From: Kiloniellales bacterium
GTDB taxonomy: Bacteria; Pseudomonadota; Alphaproteobacteria; Kiloniellales; JAKSBE01
Direction: 5' to 3'
Length of the DNA: 13,204 nt
Assembly (NCBI GenBank): GCA_030067055.1
Contig: JASJAL010000223.1
Location: 1 to 13,204 of the forward strand
Below are positions 7,399 to 13,204 of the stretch, piece by piece. The translations under genes and the position numbers were made by a program. Below the pieces are notes generated by a model. The model was not told the DNA's origin, searched no databases, and worked only from the letters and a program-made list of their open reading frames with translations. Position 1 is the stretch's first letter. Every line of letters begins with the position of its first letter.

Positions 7399-8964
7399 TC
7401 AGTCGCCGTCCGCTTCCGCGAAGCGGTCGCGCAGCGTCCGATGCAGGATCTTTCCTGTGGCGTTCCGCGGCATCTCACCCTCGGCGATGAGCGTGATGGC
7501 ACGCGGCCGCTTGTAGCCGGCGAGGCGTTCGCGGCACCAGGCCAGCAGCTCGTCTTCGCCCGTCTCGGCGCCGGCGTGCGGCACCACCACGCCCTGGACC
7601 TTCTCGCCCCACTTGGCGTCCGGCACGCCGATCACGGCGACGTCCTTGACGGCCGGGTGCGCGCCCAGGACGTTCTCGACCTCCGAGGGATAGACGTTCT
7701 CGCCGCCCGTGATGATCATGTTGCTCTTGCGGTCGACCAGGTAGTAGAAGCCCTCCTCGTCGCGCCAGGCGAGGTCGCCGACCGAAAGGTGCGCGCCATG
7801 GAAGGCCTGCGCCGTCTTCTCTGGCTGCTTCCAGTAACCGTCGAAGGCATAGGGCGTCGCAGAGTAGAGTTCGCCGACGTCGCCTTGCGGCACGTCACGG
7901 CCTTCCTCGTTCAGCAGCCGGATCGGTGCCGAGCCGACGCATTCCCGGCCGACCGAGCCGAGCTTCGTGAACTGCTCCTCGGGCTGCAGCATAGTCGCCC
8001 AGCCCTGCTCGGTGGAGCCGTAGAGCTCCCAGAGTCCCGAGTTCCTGAAGTAGTCGAGGATCGCCTGCTTTGTGTCGCGCCGCGCCGGCGCCGAGGAGAT
8101 CATCAGCTTGCTGATCCGCTCGGGATTGACTCCCTCCAGAACGCCGCGCGCGAGCCCCAGCATCATCACGTAGTGGGTCGGCACCAGCGAGGTGAAGGTG
8201 GCAACGCCGTCGGCCAGAGCGCGCAACAAGTGCTCGGGGTCGAAGCTCGACCGGCTGTAGACCGTCACCGGCGCGCCGCAGTAGGTGAGCGCGCCGAGGA
8301 AGTTGAGCGAGTTCGCATGGCACAGCGGCATGACCAGCAGCCCGCTGTCGCGCCGGCTGAAGCCGAGCTCGACCTCGGTGGTCAGGGCCATCAGCGCCCC
8401 GGCGCCGTGGCTGCGGATCGCCCCTTTCGGGTTGCCGGTGGTGCCTGAGGTGTACATCAGGGTCCAGGGATCCCCCTGCGCGACCTCGACGTCGGGTTCG
8501 GTCTCGGCCGCCTTAGCGATCAGGTCCTCGTAGGCCGCATAGCCGGCCGGGGCCGCGCGGCCGCCCAGAAGGACGTAGCGCCCGACCGGGACCGGCAGCG
8601 CATCGCGGATCTCCTCGACGGGGCCAAGCAGCGCCTCTTCAACGATGAGGGCCTGCGCTTCGCAGTTCTCGACGATAAAGCGGATCTCCGCGGCGACCAG
8701 CCGGAAGTTCACCGGCACCGCGATCAGCCCCGCCTTGGCGACCGCTGCATAAATCTCCAGCCATTCGACTCGGTTGTAGGCCAGCACGGCGACTCGGTCG
8801 CCCTTGGCCAGGCCCAGGCCCAGCAGCGCGTTGGCCAAGCGGCAGGCCCGCGCGTTCCACTGCCGGAAGGTCAAGCTTCGCTCCAGGTCGGCAGCACCAA
8901 TCCGATCCGGCGTCACCTTGGCGTGAGCCTGCAGCACTTGTCCCAGATTGAGCAGTTGGGCCAT
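7399..8964 (-). CDS. Acyl-CoA synthetase (class I adenylate-forming enzyme)
   Basis: The 521-residue product has the usual length for AMP-forming carboxylate-CoA ligases, which activate an acid with ATP and transfer it to CoA. Motifs in order: phosphate loop YTSGTTGNPKG at 171-181, the substrate-pocket region PLCHANSLNF at about 213-222, YGSTEQ at 315-320, the ribose-binding Asp397 in VGDLAW, the hinge and CoA region LVDRKSNMIITGGENVYPSEVE at 409-430, and the catalytic lysine Lys505 in PRNATGKILHR. The overall pattern resembles medium/long-chain fatty or aromatic acid ligases. The ATG at 8964 has only a weak AAGAG upstream. It is the first gene of the pair with the ThDP enzyme, which suggests that the acyl-CoA it makes feeds that enzyme. 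The native acid cannot be deduced from sequence by eye. Confidence 0.93.
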   Translation of the reverse strand: MAQLLNLGQVLQAHAKVTPDRIGAADLERSLTFRQWNARACRLANALLGLGLAKGDRVAVLAYNRVEWLEIYAAVAKAGLIAVPVNFRLVAAEIRFIVENCEAQALIVEEALLGPVEEIRDALPVPVGRYVLLGGRAAPAGYAAYEDLIAKAAETEPDVEVAQGDPWTLMYTSGTTGNPKGAIRSHGAGALMALTTEVELGFSRRDSGLLVMPLCHANSLNFLGALTYCGAPVTVYSRSSFDPEHLLRALADGVATFTSLVPTHYVMMLGLARGVLEGVNPERISKLMISSAPARRDTKQAILDYFRNSGLWELYGSTEQGWATMLQPEEQFTKLGSVGRECVGSAPIRLLNEEGRDVPQGDVGELYSATPYAFDGYWKQPEKTAQAFHGAHLSVGDLAWRDEEGFYYLVDRKSNMIITGGENVYPSEVENVLGAHPAVKDVAVIGVPDAKWGEKVQGVVVPHAGAETGEDELLAWCRERLAGYKRPRAITLIAEGEMPRNATGKILHRTLRDRFAEADGD

Positions 8965-9026
8965 CGGTCAGCTCTTGGATCGCCTCTCTCATACCCACCC
9001 GTTGCAGCCCTTCGGACAGGCGCGCA

Positions 9027-9055
9027 ATCATGCTAACTGCGTCGAGAACCCGCAA
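9027..9055 (-). promoter_or_regulatory. Weak promoter candidate for the acyl-CoA synthetase operon
   Basis: On the minus strand TTGCGG (9055-9050) and CATGAT (9032-9027) are separated by 17 bases. They match the sigma70 boxes at 3 and 4 of 6 positions and would give a leader of roughly 55 bases. The -35-like hexamer lies inside the left arm of the 11-bp inverted repeat. Confidence 0.22.
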
Positions 9056-9181
9056 GATGAACACTGCCGGCGCGCGCCAGCAAATCTCCCCGACGGCCCG
9101 AATGACACCCTTCCTCCCGACGGATCTATGTCGGAAACCCCTGTTCCGGCCTCATCCGGAGAAGATCAGGTCTTGCGGGTT
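9047..9181. repeat. 11-bp inverted repeat, arms 113 bp apart
   Basis: AACCCGCAAGA at 9047-9057 and its exact reverse complement TCTTGCGGGTT at 9171-9181. The element TCTTGCGGGTT is therefore read once toward each of the two divergent genes. The match ends exactly at 11 bases on both sides. It may be a shared half-site for one regulator, or chance. Confidence 0.45.
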
Positions 9182-9473
9182 TGAGAGGTCGGGGCTCCGG
9201 CAAGGACTCATTCGATCTCGAAACTCGCCTGCGTCCAGCAAGAAACAATCCGTCGCAGCGGTCGTCGGTCTAGGAGCCCGCGGCACCAGGGAACATCATC
9301 GAGGCGGAGCCGTCCGGCATCGAGACGAGGGCGGGCCCGCCACCTATCTCAAACCCGGCAATGTTGCTAATCTTGGTATCGAGCGCTTTGGCGAGCATTA
9401 CGGATGGTGGCGGCCGACTCCTGGATGGCCGGACCCGGGGACGCCCGCTTTCGGTCGACCGCTTGGACGCAAT

Positions 9474-9479
9474 GGGGAG
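9474..9479 (+). promoter_or_regulatory. Ribosome binding site deciding the UxaA-family start
   Basis: GGGGAG lies seven bases before the ATG at 9487. It supports that start over the in-frame upstream ATGs at 9361 and 9472, whose added residues do not fit the family's N-terminus. Confidence 0.65.
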
Positions 9480-9486
9480 AGAAGAG

Positions 9487-11013
9487 ATGACGACCAACAA
9501 GTCCATCAAGCTCAGTGACAAGGATAACGTTGCCGTCATCCTGGCCGATGTCGCCAAGGGCGACGTCGCGGAACCGGTGGCCATCACCGCGCGAGAGCCG
9601 CTTCCCCGCGGGCACAAGATGGCCGTCGTGCCGATCAAGGAGGGCGAGGCCGTGGTCAAGTATGGACAGATCATCGGGTTCGCCTCCGCCCACATCTCCC
9701 CCGGTGAGCATGTGCACGTGCACAACGTCTCCATGGGAGAGTTCGATCGCGACTACGACTTCGGCCAGGCGGTGCAGGAGACGGACATGGTGCCCGAGCC
9801 TCAACGCGCCACCTTTCAGGGCTACCGGCGCGAGGACGGCCGGGTCGGTACGCGGAACTATATCGGCATCGTCACCTCGGTGAACTGCTCGGCGACCGCG
9901 GCAAAGCAGATCGCGCGCGAAGTCGAACGGCTCGGGCTCCTGGACGACTATCCGAATGTCGACGGTATCGTACCCATCGTGCACGGGGCCGGCTGCTGCA
10001 TCGGCACCGACGACGAAGCCTTCCGCATGTTGCAACGGACCATCTGGGGCCACGCGCGCCATGCGAACTTCGCTTCGGTCTTGATGTTGGGCCTGGGCTG
10101 CGAAGCCAATCAGATCCCGCTGATGCTCGAGGTCTTCGGCAACCCCTCCGAAGAGGCCTTTCACTACACGACCTTGCAGCGGGAGGGCGGGACCAGAAAG
10201 ACCGTGGATGAAGCCGTCGCCTGGTTCAAATCCGTGCTGCCCAGGGCGAACGCGGTCGTGCGCGAGACGGTGCCGGCCTCCGAATTGACGGTCGGCCTTC
10301 AGTGCGGCGGCTCGGACGGTTACTCCGGGATCACCGCCAACCCGGCGCTCGGTATTGCCGTCGATACCCTGGTACGCCATGGCGGCTCGGCGGTTCTGGC
10401 CGAAACGCCGGAGGTCTATGGCGCCGAACATCTGCTGACTCGGCGCGCCGTGTCGCGGGAAGTCGGCGAAAAGCTGATCGAGCGGATCCACTGGTGGGAG
10501 GAATACGCCGCCGCCCACAACAGCAACATGAATAACAATCCGACCCCCGGAAACAAGGCGGGCGGACTAACCACGATCCTGGAGAAATCGCTGGGGGCGG
10601 TCGCCAAAGGGGGCTCGACCAACCTCGTCGGCGTCTACCGCTATGGCGAGCCGATCACGACCAAGGGCTTCGCCTTTATGGACAGCCCGGGCTACGACCC
10701 CTGCTCGATCACCGGCGAGGTCGCCTCCGGCTGCAATCTCGTGTGCTTCACGACGGGCCGGGGATCCTGCTACGGCAACAAACCGGTGCCGACCATGAAG
10801 CTCGCCACCAACACGCCCATGTACGAACACATGATCGATGACATGGATGTGAACTGCGGGACGATCGTCGACGGGACGGAAGACCTCGAGGCCGTCGGCG
10901 AGCGCATCTTTCGCCAGATGCTCGCGGTCGCCTCGGGCGAGAGGACCAGGTCCGAGGACGTCGGCGTTGGGGATGTCGAGTTCGTCCCCTGGCAAACCTG
11001 GGCCCAGATGTAG
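9487..11013 (+). CDS. UxaA-family dehydratase (altronate/galactarate dehydratase-type, SAF + UxaA)
   Basis: The 508-residue product has the complete architecture of the family, which removes water from sugar acids using iron; related split proteins act as (R)-sulfolactate sulfo-lyase. An N-terminal SAF domain covers about 12-82, ending HVHVHNVSM. Then come GYRREDGRVGTRNYIGI at 112-128, HGAGCCIGTDD at 166-176, LGLGCEANQ at 201-209, LQCGGSDGYSGITANPALG at 271-289, NPTPGNKAGGLTTILEKSLG at 351-370 and a cysteine-bearing C-terminal part with GCNLVCFTTGRGSCYG at 415-430. The start at 9487 is set by a good ribosome binding site. It is transcribed divergently from the CoA ligase operon and ends 25 bp from the convergent TauD-family gene. 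No uronate isomerase, sugar-acid reductase or aldolase lies nearby, so the usual altronate pathway is not supported by context. The substrate is open. Confidence 0.9.
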   Translation: MTTNKSIKLSDKDNVAVILADVAKGDVAEPVAITAREPLPRGHKMAVVPIKEGEAVVKYGQIIGFASAHISPGEHVHVHNVSMGEFDRDYDFGQAVQETDMVPEPQRATFQGYRREDGRVGTRNYIGIVTSVNCSATAAKQIAREVERLGLLDDYPNVDGIVPIVHGAGCCIGTDDEAFRMLQRTIWGHARHANFASVLMLGLGCEANQIPLMLEVFGNPSEEAFHYTTLQREGGTRKTVDEAVAWFKSVLPRANAVVRETVPASELTVGLQCGGSDGYSGITANPALGIAVDTLVRHGGSAVLAETPEVYGAEHLLTRRAVSREVGEKLIERIHWWEEYAAAHNSNMNNNPTPGNKAGGLTTILEKSLGAVAKGGSTNLVGVYRYGEPITTKGFAFMDSPGYDPCSITGEVASGCNLVCFTTGRGSCYGNKPVPTMKLATNTPMYEHMIDDMDVNCGTIVDGTEDLEAVGERIFRQMLAVASGERTRSEDVGVGDVEFVPWQTWAQM

Positions 11014-11040
11014 GCCCCGGCGCGAACCGCCGGCCGGCCT
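11012..11040. terminator. GC-rich hairpin overlapping both convergent stop codons
   Basis: AGGCC (11012-11016) pairs with GGCCT (11036-11040), and CCGGCG (11017-11022) pairs with CGCCGG (11028-11033), around a five-base CGAAC loop with a two-base bulge. That makes eleven pairs, nearly all G-C. The arms include parts of the stop codons of the UxaA-family gene and of the TauD-family gene. It probably marks the end of both transcripts, although neither strand has a T-run. Confidence 0.5.
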
Positions 11041-11917
11041 AGGCTTCGACCGCGCCCGGCAGCACGCCCGGCTCGCTGCCGACGACGCGGGTCTGGCGCA
11101 GGCGCCGTCGCCAGCGGTCGGCGTCGTAACCCGTCCCCCGGTGCAGCATGCAGCGGTTGTCCCAGATGACCGTGTCGCCGGCACGCCACTGGTGCGCGTA
11201 GACGTCCTGCGACCGGGTCGCACGGGCCAGCAGCTCGTCCAGCAGGCGCCGGCTATCGATCCCGGACCAGCCCGGGATCGAGCGGGCATGCGAGCCGACG
11301 TAGTAGTTCTTCAGTCCGTTACCTGGATTCCGGCGCACCAGCCGGTGGGTGACCGGCGGCAGCGAGGCCGCGTGGTTCGCATCGACGGGCGCCACCTGGC
11401 TGCGGGAGAAGACGTAGTCGTGAACCACATAGAGCGGCTCGATCGTCTCGCGCAGGCCGTCGGGCAGGCGAGCATAGGCCGCGCGCATCGAGGCGAAGGC
11501 GGTGGCTCCCCCTTCGCCCGGCACTTCGTAGGCGTGCAGGATCGATACGTAGGAGGGCACCTCCCGGAAAGAGGAGTCCGAATGCCACAGCTGGTTGCCC
11601 GTCTGGTAGTGAGTGTTGGCATGGGCGGAGCCGCGCTTGCTGCCGTCGTCCTGCACGTTGCCGACGGTGCCGAAGTAAACCACCTTGCCGGTCCTGCCGA
11701 AGGTGACGTGCTCCGCTTCCGGCTCCCCCAGCCGGCGGGTGAAGGCCAAGTGCCTCTCGTCGCTCATGTCCTGATCGGGAAAGCAGAGCACCGAGTAGGT
11801 GTCGATTGCTTCCCGAACCTTCGCCAGCGCGTCTTCCGCCATGTTGCCATCCAACGTCACGCCGGTGATCCGCGCCCCGAAGTCCTCATGCAGAGGTTCG
11901 ATCTCGATCTGTGTCAT
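11039..11917 (-). CDS. TauD/TfdA-family Fe(II)/2-oxoglutarate dioxygenase
   Basis: The 292-residue product has the length of taurine and 2,4-D dioxygenases. These hydroxylate a substrate carbon next to a heteroatom, so that the group leaves, while 2-oxoglutarate goes to succinate and CO2. Seen: the N-terminal FGARITGVTL, typical of the family, the metal-binding His112-x-Asp114 in LWHSDSSFREVPSY, EVPGEGGATAFASM at 131-144, the distal ligand His259 in IWDNRCMLHRGTGYD, and the Arg-rich RRRLRQTRV at about 270-278 that supplies the 2-oxoglutarate-binding arginine. The ATG at 11917 aligns with the usual family start; an upstream in-frame TTG at 11971 would add an unlikely 18 residues. It is the last of three minus-strand genes after the methyltransferase and cupin. 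Taurine is only one possible substrate; no taurine transporter is visible. Confidence 0.92.
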   Translation of the reverse strand: MTQIEIEPLHEDFGARITGVTLDGNMAEDALAKVREAIDTYSVLCFPDQDMSDERHLAFTRRLGEPEAEHVTFGRTGKVVYFGTVGNVQDDGSKRGSAHANTHYQTGNQLWHSDSSFREVPSYVSILHAYEVPGEGGATAFASMRAAYARLPDGLRETIEPLYVVHDYVFSRSQVAPVDANHAASLPPVTHRLVRRNPGNGLKNYYVGSHARSIPGWSGIDSRRLLDELLARATRSQDVYAHQWRAGDTVIWDNRCMLHRGTGYDADRWRRRLRQTRVVGSEPGVLPGAVEA

Positions 11918-11919
11918 CC

Positions 11920-11939
11920 CTGCAGGGTCCGTCCTGCAG
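11920..11939. repeat. 7-bp inverted repeat immediately upstream of the TauD-family start
   Basis: CTGCAGG (11920-11926) and CCTGCAG (11933-11939) are perfect inverted arms with a six-base spacer. In the minus-strand mRNA the hairpin ends two bases before the AUG and covers the place where a Shine-Dalgarno would sit; no other clear ribosome binding site is visible. It could limit translation or be an operator. Confidence 0.4.
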
Positions 11940-12037
11940 TGAACGCCGTCAAGGGTCCAAGGGCACCTCAACTGCTGATGATCCCTGCATGGATCGATGC
12001 GAAGGCGATGACCGCAGCGAGCGACTCACGCCGCGCT

Positions 12038-12421
12038 TCAATCCCGGTAGGCTTCCGCCGTGAGGACGACATAGAGCTTGCGCACCGGTTCCTTGACGTC
12101 CCAGGTGCAAGCGCAGCCGCGCGGGAGTATGAAGCTGTCGCCAGCCGTGAAGGTCTCGACCGCACCTTGGTCGTCGATGACGTCGATGCGGCCCTCGAGC
12201 AAATAGACGAACTCGTCGTAGGGCGCCGCTTCGTAGACGTGCTTGTTGGGCGCACACTCCCAGACGCCCGCGTCGAGCTGTCCGGTCTGGTCCGCATAGA
12301 AACTGCGGCCGCGTTCCTGCGGATCGCCCGACCGCAGCATCTCCGGTGAAATGTAGTCCGTCGCCTCGAGGCCGGCGAAGGCGCCGCCGGTTGGAAGGCG
12401 AATGCACTTGTGGCTCGTCAT
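12038..12421 (-). CDS. Small cupin-domain protein
   Basis: The 127-residue product is a single-domain cupin of the kind grouped as cupin_3 (DUF861, related to ureidoglycine aminohydrolase). Seen: KHVYEAAPYDEFVYLLEGRIDV at about 60-81, with the E-x-x-Y-x-L-x-EG core of cupin motif 1, and AGDSFILPRGCACTWDVKEPVRKLYV at about 93-118, matching the GD-x(4)-P-x-G and C-terminal Trp pattern of this subfamily. A full set of metal-binding histidines is not obvious, so a binding or sensing role is as possible as catalysis. The ATG at 12421 has GAGGGAG upstream and lies 21 bp after the methyltransferase stop, so the two are co-transcribed. The gap to the TauD-family gene is 120 bp and holds GATCC/GGATC arms at 11980-11995. 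Confidence 0.85.
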   Translation of the reverse strand: MTSHKCIRLPTGGAFAGLEATDYISPEMLRSGDPQERGRSFYADQTGQLDAGVWECAPNKHVYEAAPYDEFVYLLEGRIDVIDDQGAVETFTAGDSFILPRGCACTWDVKEPVRKLYVVLTAEAYRD

Positions 12422-12442
12422 GGTCGTTCTCCCTCTGCTGTC

Positions 12443-13204
12443 TCAATGCCATTGGTCCGGCAGCGCCGCTTTGCGGCGCGCCATGAAGTCGCGCAGGGCC
12501 TCGTCGATCGCCGGGTCCAGGGGCGGCGCCTGGTAGTCGGCCAGCATTTGCTTCCAGCACCGGTTGGCCCGCCGCTCGAGGTCGTGGCGGCCGTTCTCGG
12601 CCCACTGCTCGTAGGAGTCCGTATCGGTGAGGTCGGAAAGGTAGTTGGCGGTCTCGAAATGGGCCAGGGTATGGGCGGTGCCCAGGAAGGCCTCCCCGGG
12701 CCCCGCCTCCCGGTAGGCCTCCGCGGCCAAGCCAGCGTCGTCGATGGTCAGGCCGCGCAGCATGCGCAGCAACATCCCGCAGTGGTCCAAGTCTATGGCG
12801 AACTTCTCGTAGCCTATGGTGAGCCCACCCTCGAGCCAGCCGGCGGCGTGGAAGACGAAGTTGGTGCCGGCCAGGATGCCGGCCATCATGCTGGCGACGG
12901 ATTCCTGCATCGCCTGGCCGTCCGCGACCTTCGAGGCGGTGAGGTGGCCGCCACAGCGCAGCGGCAGGCCGAGCCGGCGGCAGAGCTGGGCGATGGCGAA
13001 GGTCGAGAGGTTGGCCTCGGGCGTGCCGAAGGTCGGCGCGCCGGTCTTCAAGTTCATGGTGGTCAGGAAGTTGCCGTAGACGACCGGAGCGCCCTTGCGG
13101 ACCAGTTGGCTGAGCGCGATGCCGGCCATGGCTTCGGCATGGGCCTGGGCCAGCAGGGCCGGCTGGGTGACCGGCCCCATGGCGCCGCCGAGGATGAAGG
13201 GCGA
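12443..13204 (-). CDS. Trimethylamine methyltransferase (MttB)-family protein, C-terminal half (5' end outside window)
   Basis: The frame is open through the right edge; reading in from there it starts SPFILGGAMGPVTQP, so the ATG at 13180 is internal. The 253 visible residues are about the last half of a protein of roughly 500. GGAMGPVT, GIALSQLVRKGAPVVYGNF, FGTPEANLS, GGHLTASKVADGQAMQES and AGTNFVFHAAGWLEGGLTIGYEKF are characteristic MttB-superfamily segments. The family moves a methyl group from quaternary or tertiary amines (trimethylamine, glycine betaine, proline betaine, carnitine) to a corrinoid protein. There is no in-frame TAG in the visible part, so it is probably a non-pyrrolysine member, which usually acts on betaines rather than trimethylamine. 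The partner corrinoid protein is not in the window. It heads or continues the operon with the cupin and TauD-family genes. Confidence 0.9.
   Translation of the reverse strand, partial: SPFILGGAMGPVTQPALLAQAHAEAMAGIALSQLVRKGAPVVYGNFLTTMNLKTGAPTFGTPEANLSTFAIAQLCRRLGLPLRCGGHLTASKVADGQAMQESVASMMAGILAGTNFVFHAAGWLEGGLTIGYEKFAIDLDHCGMLLRMLRGLTIDDAGLAAEAYREAGPGEAFLGTAHTLAHFETANYLSDLTDTDSYEQWAENGRHDLERRANRCWKQMLADYQAPPLDPAIDEALRDFMARRKAALPDQWH

Larger units (their letters stand above)
8965..9486. other. 522-bp gene-free divergent control region
   Basis: No supported gene lies between the acyl-CoA synthetase start and the UxaA-family start. The open frames here give Arg/Pro-rich, low-information translations with no motif. 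The stretch contains an 11-bp inverted repeat (arms at 9047-9057 and 9171-9181), a small TCCGG/CCGGA hairpin near 9145-9160 and a weak minus-strand promoter candidate. It is long for this compact genome, so it probably holds regulator sites for both transcripts. Confidence 0.6.

Noticed and set aside
5830..8448. An 872-codon open frame on the plus strand opposite the ThDP enzyme and acyl-CoA synthetase genes
   Set aside because: Both minus-strand genes show complete, well-placed catalytic motifs. The plus-strand translation is Arg/Ala/Gly/Asp-rich with no recognisable domain, as expected for the antisense of GC-rich codons. It also runs straight across the gene boundary.
9030..9518. A 162-codon plus-strand frame in the divergent control region
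   Set aside because: The composition is Arg/Pro/Gly-rich, there is no family-like motif or ribosome binding site, and it overlaps the start of the UxaA-family gene in another frame.
9367..10518. A 383-codon minus-strand frame opposite the UxaA-family gene
   Set aside because: It overlaps a full-length, motif-rich gene on the plus strand and has no supporting start signal.
9487..11013. Assignment as altronate dehydratase uxaA in a hexuronate pathway
   Set aside because: The family match is strong, but no uronate isomerase, reductase, kinase or aldolase is present, so the specific substrate is not supported.
10967..12349. A 460-codon plus-strand frame across the TauD-family and cupin genes
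   Set aside because: It is antisense to two genes with clear family motifs, begins inside the UxaA-family gene and has no domain signature or ribosome binding site.

Overview
The window is about two-thirds G+C and densely coded. Its gene families and GC-biased third positions suggest an alphaproteobacterium, possibly a Rhodospirillales or Kiloniellales-like marine or soil lineage. That placement is inferred from general gene content. No rRNA, tRNA or other lineage marker is present to confirm it.

Layout. (1) Bases 1-1288, plus strand: the tail of an isocitrate/isopropylmalate dehydrogenase-family gene, then an exported DUF3179 protein. (2) Bases 1383-2932, minus strand: a small exported two-cysteine protein of unknown function with an AT-rich upstream region, preceded by the tRNA-dihydrouridine synthase gene dusA. 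(3) Bases 3028-5588: a two-gene minus-strand operon (CmcJ/NvfI-family non-heme iron oxygenase, then a short-chain dehydrogenase) diverging from a plus-strand glutathione S-transferase-like gene. (4) Bases 5632-8964, minus strand: an acyl-CoA synthetase followed 30 bp later by an acetolactate-synthase-like thiamine-diphosphate enzyme. (5) Bases 8965-9486: a 522-bp gene-free divergent control region containing an 11-bp inverted repeat. (6) Bases 9487-11013, plus strand: a full-length SAF+UxaA (altronate/galactarate dehydratase-type) enzyme. It converges on (7) bases 11039-13204, minus strand: the C-terminal half of a trimethylamine methyltransferase (MttB)-family protein, a small cupin and a TauD/TfdA-family 2-oxoglutarate dioxygenase.

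Function. From about 3.0 kb to the right edge the window reads as accessory catabolism of small organic acids and amines: two different Fe(II)/2-oxoglutarate-type oxygenases, an SDR, a GST, a CoA ligase, a C-C lyase/ligase-type ThDP enzyme, a sugar-acid dehydratase-type enzyme, a cupin and a methyltransferase. No transporter and no transcription factor is encoded in the window, so substrate and control must be sought outside it. The most suggestive pairing is CoA ligase + ThDP enzyme, which would fit activation and cleavage of a 2-hydroxy or 2-oxo acid, but this is inference.

Several convergent gene pairs are separated by GC-rich hairpins without a U-tract. No mobile element, CRISPR array, toxin-antitoxin or defence system was seen, and no clearly new system could be demonstrated. 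The best leads are the uncharacterised CmcJ-like operon, the ThDP/CoA-ligase pair, the methyltransferase-cupin-TauD set and the shared repeat in the divergent control region.
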